Both the position numbers and the translations under genes were made by a program. Under the pieces are notes generated by a model, which worked only from the letters and a program-made list of their open reading frames with translations, was not told the origin of the DNA and made no database searches. This document shows positions 5,840 through 8,347 of a stretch of 8,347 bases of DNA, piece after piece (position 1 is the stretch's first letter; the number at the start of each line of letters is the position of its first letter). The DNA comes from Deltaproteobacteria bacterium (GTDB taxonomy: Bacteria; Desulfobacterota; DSM-4660; Desulfatiglandales; HGW-15), in NCBI GenBank assembly GCA_021737245.1, contig JAIPEI010000145.1, positions 1 to 8,347 on the forward strand, read 5' to 3'.

Positions 5840-7255
5840 TCATTGCGGCCTGTCCTCGAGCTGGATGTTGTACTTCTTGAGCTTGTTGTAGAAGGTCGAC
5901 CTGGGCATGTTGAGATGGCGGGCAGCCTGCCTTTTATTGCCCTTTTTTAGATAAAGAGCACGTTCTATCATTCTTTTCTCGAGCGCCTGGAGGTCTTCTC
6001 CCATATGCAGATCCAGGCCCCCCGGAGCCTCGGTTTGCAAAGGGAGCCCCGGTTTGTTTTCCAGAAGCTTCGGAGGCAGGGAACCCACTCCCAGAACGCA
6101 CCCTGATTCCATATTCATCATGCTCTCCAATGTGTTTTTCAATTCTCTCACGTTCCCGGGCCAGTCATAGTCGCAAAAGACAGCCAGGACCTCGTCACTG
6201 ATTTTTTCCGTCTGTGTTTTCACGCGCCGGCGTATCTCCGGGACAAAGCTCTCGACCAGCAGGGGAATGTCCTCCCGCCTCTCTCTCAGGGGCGGAATGT
6301 GCAGATTCACCACATCCATTCTGTAGTAGAGATCTTCTCGAAACGCCCCCTCCTGGACGAGCTCCCAGAGGTTCTTGTTGGTGGCGGCAATGAACCGCAC
6401 ATCGATCTCGTAGGTGATCGATCCGCCGATTCGCTCGAACTCGCAGTCCTGGATCACCCTCAGGATTTTCGCCTGCATGCCGAGAGACATGTCCCCGGCC
6501 TCATCCAGAAAGATGGTCCCATTGTGCGCGATTTCGAACTTGCCTTTTTTTCCCTTTTTTTCGGCGCCGGTAAAAGACCCCGGTTCGTAGCCGAAAAGCT
6601 CCGACTCGAGAAGGGTCTCAGGAATGCTCCCGCAGTTGACCCGCACGAACGGGGCGTGCTTTCTCAGGCCGGCATCGTGAATGGATTGGGCGAACAGCTC
6701 CTTGCCCGTTCCCGACTCGCCCGTGATGACGACCGTGGAGTCGCCCTGGGCAATGCGAAAGGCCCGTTTCTTCAGGTCCGTCAGGACCCTGGATTCCCCG
6801 ATGATATCGTCGAAAGAATACTTGCCCGGCCTGATGATCTTGGACCGGAGGGCACGCTTCTTCTCGAGAGGAGGGGAAGGGGCCGCCTGATCGGCCAGGT
6901 AACGCCCACTGGAAAGGCCATCCGAGTAATCACACAAAATCAAAATGTACGATATTCTTTCGACAACCCTCAAGCATGTAAAGCAGCATAAGACCTCTAT
7001 ATCATAAAAAGCCATAGTTTCTTTATAAACATGATCCGAACTGATATTTACTTTATTCTTAAATATATATTTTATCTTATTCCAGTCAATCTCAGAAAGA
7101 TCGTTCTTTACTATTTTCAGTGCTGACTCATTACATGATTGAATATTCATCGCCTCGTCCAAGACAATGATGCCCACAGATAGTCCGTCAAATATATTGC
7201 GAAGCGCAACGATAAATTCAGATGCATTATCTAAATATTTTTTTTGATCATTCAT
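5840..7255 (-). CDS. Sigma-54-dependent transcriptional activator (PAS - AAA+ - Fis HTH)
   Basis: Enhancer-binding protein that remodels RNA polymerase-sigma-54, probably at the promoter just downstream of its own gene. Of 471 residues, about 10-115 form a PAS-like sensor (FDGLSVGIIVLDEAMNIQSCN) containing a CCFTC cysteine cluster near 90-94. Residues 146-380 are the AAA+ domain, with Walker A GESGTGKE (179-186), the sigma-54 contact loop GSFTGA (226-231; consensus GAFTGA), Walker B GTIFLDEAGD (246-255), and WPGNVREL (365-372). Residues about 425-461 are the Fis-type HTH ending NKRQAARHLNMPRSTFYNKLKKY. There is no receiver domain, so it likely senses a ligand or redox signal rather than a partner kinase. 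The start is uncertain: GTG at 7258 and ATG at 7255 are adjacent with only a weak GAG upstream, and ATG was preferred for spacing. The sensor-coding DNA (about 6930-7255) is far more AT-rich than the rest. Its upstream gap is occupied by an inverted-repeat element. Confidence 0.93.
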   Translation of the reverse strand: MNDQKKYLDNASEFIVALRNIFDGLSVGIIVLDEAMNIQSCNESALKIVKNDLSEIDWNKIKYIFKNKVNISSDHVYKETMAFYDIEVLCCFTCLRVVERISYILILCDYSDGLSSGRYLADQAAPSPPLEKKRALRSKIIRPGKYSFDDIIGESRVLTDLKKRAFRIAQGDSTVVITGESGTGKELFAQSIHDAGLRKHAPFVRVNCGSIPETLLESELFGYEPGSFTGAEKKGKKGKFEIAHNGTIFLDEAGDMSLGMQAKILRVIQDCEFERIGGSITYEIDVRFIAATNKNLWELVQEGAFREDLYYRMDVVNLHIPPLRERREDIPLLVESFVPEIRRRVKTQTEKISDEVLAVFCDYDWPGNVRELKNTLESMMNMESGCVLGVGSLPPKLLENKPGLPLQTEAPGGLDLHMGEDLQALEKRMIERALYLKKGNKRQAARHLNMPRSTFYNKLKKYNIQLEDRPQ

Positions 7256-7268
7256 CACATCTCAGTCA

Positions 7269-7391
7269 GGGGACGTTCTTAAATATTTCAATAACTCGGT
7301 ACTGCAGCCTTTTTCCAACCGGTCTAATGGAACCGGCTTCGGCTGTTTCCAGAGGCTGGAACGAGTTATTGAAATATTTAAGAACGTCCCC
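7269..7391. mobile_element. MITE-like or REPIN-like element with perfect 30-bp terminal inverted repeats
   Basis: The left arm 7269-7298 (beginning GGGGACGTTC, ending ATAACTCG) is the exact reverse complement of 7362-7391. The 63-bp interior has more pairing: CAGCCT (7305-7310) with AGGCTG (7353-7358), and TTCCA (7313-7317) with TGGAA (7328-7332). There is no open reading frame of interest and no transposase, and no target-site duplication is visible at the edges. The element fits snugly between the stop of the HEIAH gene (7407) and the start of the activator (7255), so it must lie in any leader or terminator region there. Perfect arms suggest recent arrival or selection for pairing. A non-autonomous transposable element or structured repeat family is the best reading; a long terminator or attenuator hairpin is the alternative. 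Confidence 0.6.
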
Positions 7392-7404
7392 GGGCCTTCC
7401 CGGG
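7389..7404. repeat. GC-rich 6-bp hairpin after the HEIAH gene
   Basis: CCCGGG at 7389-7394 and again at 7399-7404 can pair across a CCTT loop. The same stretch can be read as an 8-bp direct repeat CCCGGGCC (7389-7396 and 7399-7406). It begins 3 nt beyond the stop codon of the gene ending at 7407 and partly overlaps the end of the inverted-repeat element. With no T-run following on the minus strand it is at most a weak terminator. Confidence 0.3.
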
Positions 7405-7406
7405 CC

Positions 7407-7979
7407 TCACCAGTTGAGGTGCTCGTCCACGTACCGGGCCAGGATCTCGGCCGTGGCCCGGGGCGGGCGCACCGTGAGGTAGTGGTCGATGATGGCGTGC
7501 GCGATCTCGTGGGCCAGCATGCCCTCGTGCACGTCCTCCACGTTGATGTAGACGGTGTTCCGCTCGTAGATGTACCAGGACCGCACCCGCAGCTCGGGGC
7601 TCCCGGTGAACCCCCGGTACACGCGGGCCAGGGCCTCCCGGTCCGGGTAGAGCCTGAGGGTCACCTTGGGGATCTGCCCGCGCATGTCCAGGATCTCCTG
7701 GACCCGCTCGTAGAGCGCGTCCAACTTCCTGGAGACCGTGTCCAGCAGGTCGTCTCCCTTGGGCCCGGACGAAAACAACCCGCCGAACCCGCCCCCGCCC
7801 CCGTAGTCCACGTTCGACTCGAACTCCCCCAGATCCTCCATGCTCTGAAAGAGCACCACGCAGCGCCGGGTCTCGAGCCGCTCCGTGAGCATGTCCCCGG
7901 CGCACACCGCGCCCCGGAACCCCAGCAGCGCGAGCAGGACCACCGGCGCAAGCCACCCCCTATGGAGCCGTCCGCCCAA
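7407..7979 (-). CDS. Small exported protein with HEIAH zinc-metallopeptidase-like motif
   Basis: A 190-residue protein with an N-terminal signal sequence: MGGRLHRGW, then hydrophobic LAPVVLLALLGF, and a likely cut near AVCAG at about 24-28. A Gly-rich linker at about 58-68 precedes the rest. Near the C-terminus, HEIAHAIIDHY carries the zinc-binding HExxH pattern, and a Glu in ATAEILARYVDEHL, 17 residues after the second His, could be the third ligand as in gluzincin proteases. The size is small for an active protease and no named family is certain, so 'peptidase-like, periplasmic or secreted' is as far as the sequence goes. The start is TTG at 7979, one nt after the stop of the HAMP gene, with AAGGTG just upstream; no in-frame ATG precedes the signal sequence. 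The two genes are surely co-transcribed. Composition is strongly GC-rich and unlike the activator sensor region next door. Confidence 0.6.
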   Translation of the reverse strand: MGGRLHRGWLAPVVLLALLGFRGAVCAGDMLTERLETRRCVVLFQSMEDLGEFESNVDYGGGGGFGGLFSSGPKGDDLLDTVSRKLDALYERVQEILDMRGQIPKVTLRLYPDREALARVYRGFTGSPELRVRSWYIYERNTVYINVEDVHEGMLAHEIAHAIIDHYLTVRPPRATAEILARYVDEHLNW

Positions 7980-7980
7980 C

Positions 7981-8347
7981 CTACACCTTGAACCGTCCGT
8001 GAACGGTCGTCTGGGCGTCCTTGAGCTTCTCCACCAGCCGGTCGGACGCGTTTTCCTCCCGGGCGATCGCAGCCGCCTCGTCCAGCTCCCCCTGGAGCTC
8101 CTCCAGCCGCTCCCGCAGGGACGCGGTCATCCGGTTCAGGCTGTCGGCCATGTCCGTGACCTCGTCCTTCCGCCTCAGGTGAATGACCTTGGTCAAGTCC
8201 CCCTCGGCGATCTCGGCCAGCTCCTTCTCGAACCGAAACAAAGGCCCGGCGATCTTGTGGCTCACATACAGCACCACGAACACCGTGGCCACGGTGACGA
8301 GCGCCAGGGTGATGAGGTTGGTGTAGATCACCGCCGGCAGGATGGCC
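7981..8347 (-). CDS. Membrane protein with HAMP domain, C-terminal part (5' end beyond window)
   Basis: The reading frame is open to the right edge, so the gene starts outside; the visible 3' part encodes about 122 residues. It begins with a transmembrane helix (TNLITLALVTVATVFVVLYV), followed directly by SHKIAGPLFRFEKELAEIAEGDLT, a typical HAMP entry, then HLRRKDEVTDMADSLNRMTASLRERLEELQ, the second HAMP helix running into a coiled coil. The protein then stops with no methyl-accepting, kinase or cyclase domain, so it is a HAMP-only signalling or sensor-like protein, of a type I associate with deltaproteobacteria. A role in passing a periplasmic signal to a separate partner is possible but not shown. 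It precedes the HEIAH gene by 1 nt. Confidence 0.75.
   Translation of the reverse strand, partial: AILPAVIYTNLITLALVTVATVFVVLYVSHKIAGPLFRFEKELAEIAEGDLTKVIHLRRKDEVTDMADSLNRMTASLRERLEELQGELDEAAAIAREENASDRLVEKLKDAQTTVHGRFKV

Noticed and set aside
5661..5950. Small plus-strand open frames in the control region
   Set aside because: They span the sigma-54 promoter and palindrome, have no convincing ribosome binding site, and their translations match no family.
7269..7391. The large inverted repeat as an ordinary intrinsic terminator
   Set aside because: The 30-bp arms are separated by 63 bp, contain an AT-rich centre, and lack a following T-run on either strand, unlike a normal terminator stem-loop.
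7222..7482. 86-residue plus-strand frame across the inverted-repeat element
   Set aside because: It runs through both arms of the repeat and into the antisense of two genes; no coding signal of its own.
1..8347. CRISPR array, tRNA or rRNA genes
   Set aside because: No regularly spaced direct repeats were seen, and no cloverleaf or rRNA-like stretch was recognised by eye; a covariance-model scan was not possible.

Overview
The window comes from a fairly GC-rich bacterial genome, and every gene I can support reads leftward (minus strand). The sigma-54-dependent activator, a TRAP transporter binding protein, an Fe-S/flavin ene-reductase and a HAMP-linked membrane protein of a familiar anaerobe type suggest a strictly anaerobic proteobacterium, most likely a deltaproteobacterium (Desulfobacterota). 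That taxonomic call is inference from gene style, not from a marker gene.

Layout in the direction of transcription (right to left). (1) 8347-7407: the 3' part of a membrane protein with a HAMP domain, followed after 1 nt by a small exported protein with an HEIAH zinc-protease-like motif. (2) 7391-7269: a 123-bp element with perfect 30-bp terminal inverted repeats, which fills almost the whole gap between that gene and the next. (3) 7255-5840: a PAS + AAA+ + Fis-type sigma-54 activator. (4) 5839-5554: a control region with a perfect palindrome (likely activator binding site) about 100 bp upstream of a near-consensus -24/-12 promoter. (5) 5553-1: a tightly spaced operon encoding an amidohydrolase-2-type TIM-barrel protein, two single hot-dog-domain MaoC-type proteins that look like the two halves of one hydratase, an HMG-CoA-lyase-like DRE-TIM protein, a 2,4-dienoyl-CoA reductase/enoate-reductase-type flavoenzyme, and the start of a TRAP transporter solute-binding protein that runs off the left edge.

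Read together, the operon looks like an inducible uptake and breakdown route for an organic acid. The TRAP protein would capture a carboxylate, the ene-reductase and split hydratase would act on a C=C bond, and the lyase-like protein would cleave (or condense) a hydroxyacyl intermediate. No CoA ligase or CoA transferase lies in the window, so the substrate cannot be named. Two of the enzymes have lost residues that define their parent families: the lyase lacks the catalytic Cys and has an enlarged active-site loop, and the amidohydrolase lacks several metal ligands. The pathway chemistry is therefore probably not one of the textbook reactions. This operon with its dedicated sigma-54 switch is the best candidate here for an undescribed system.
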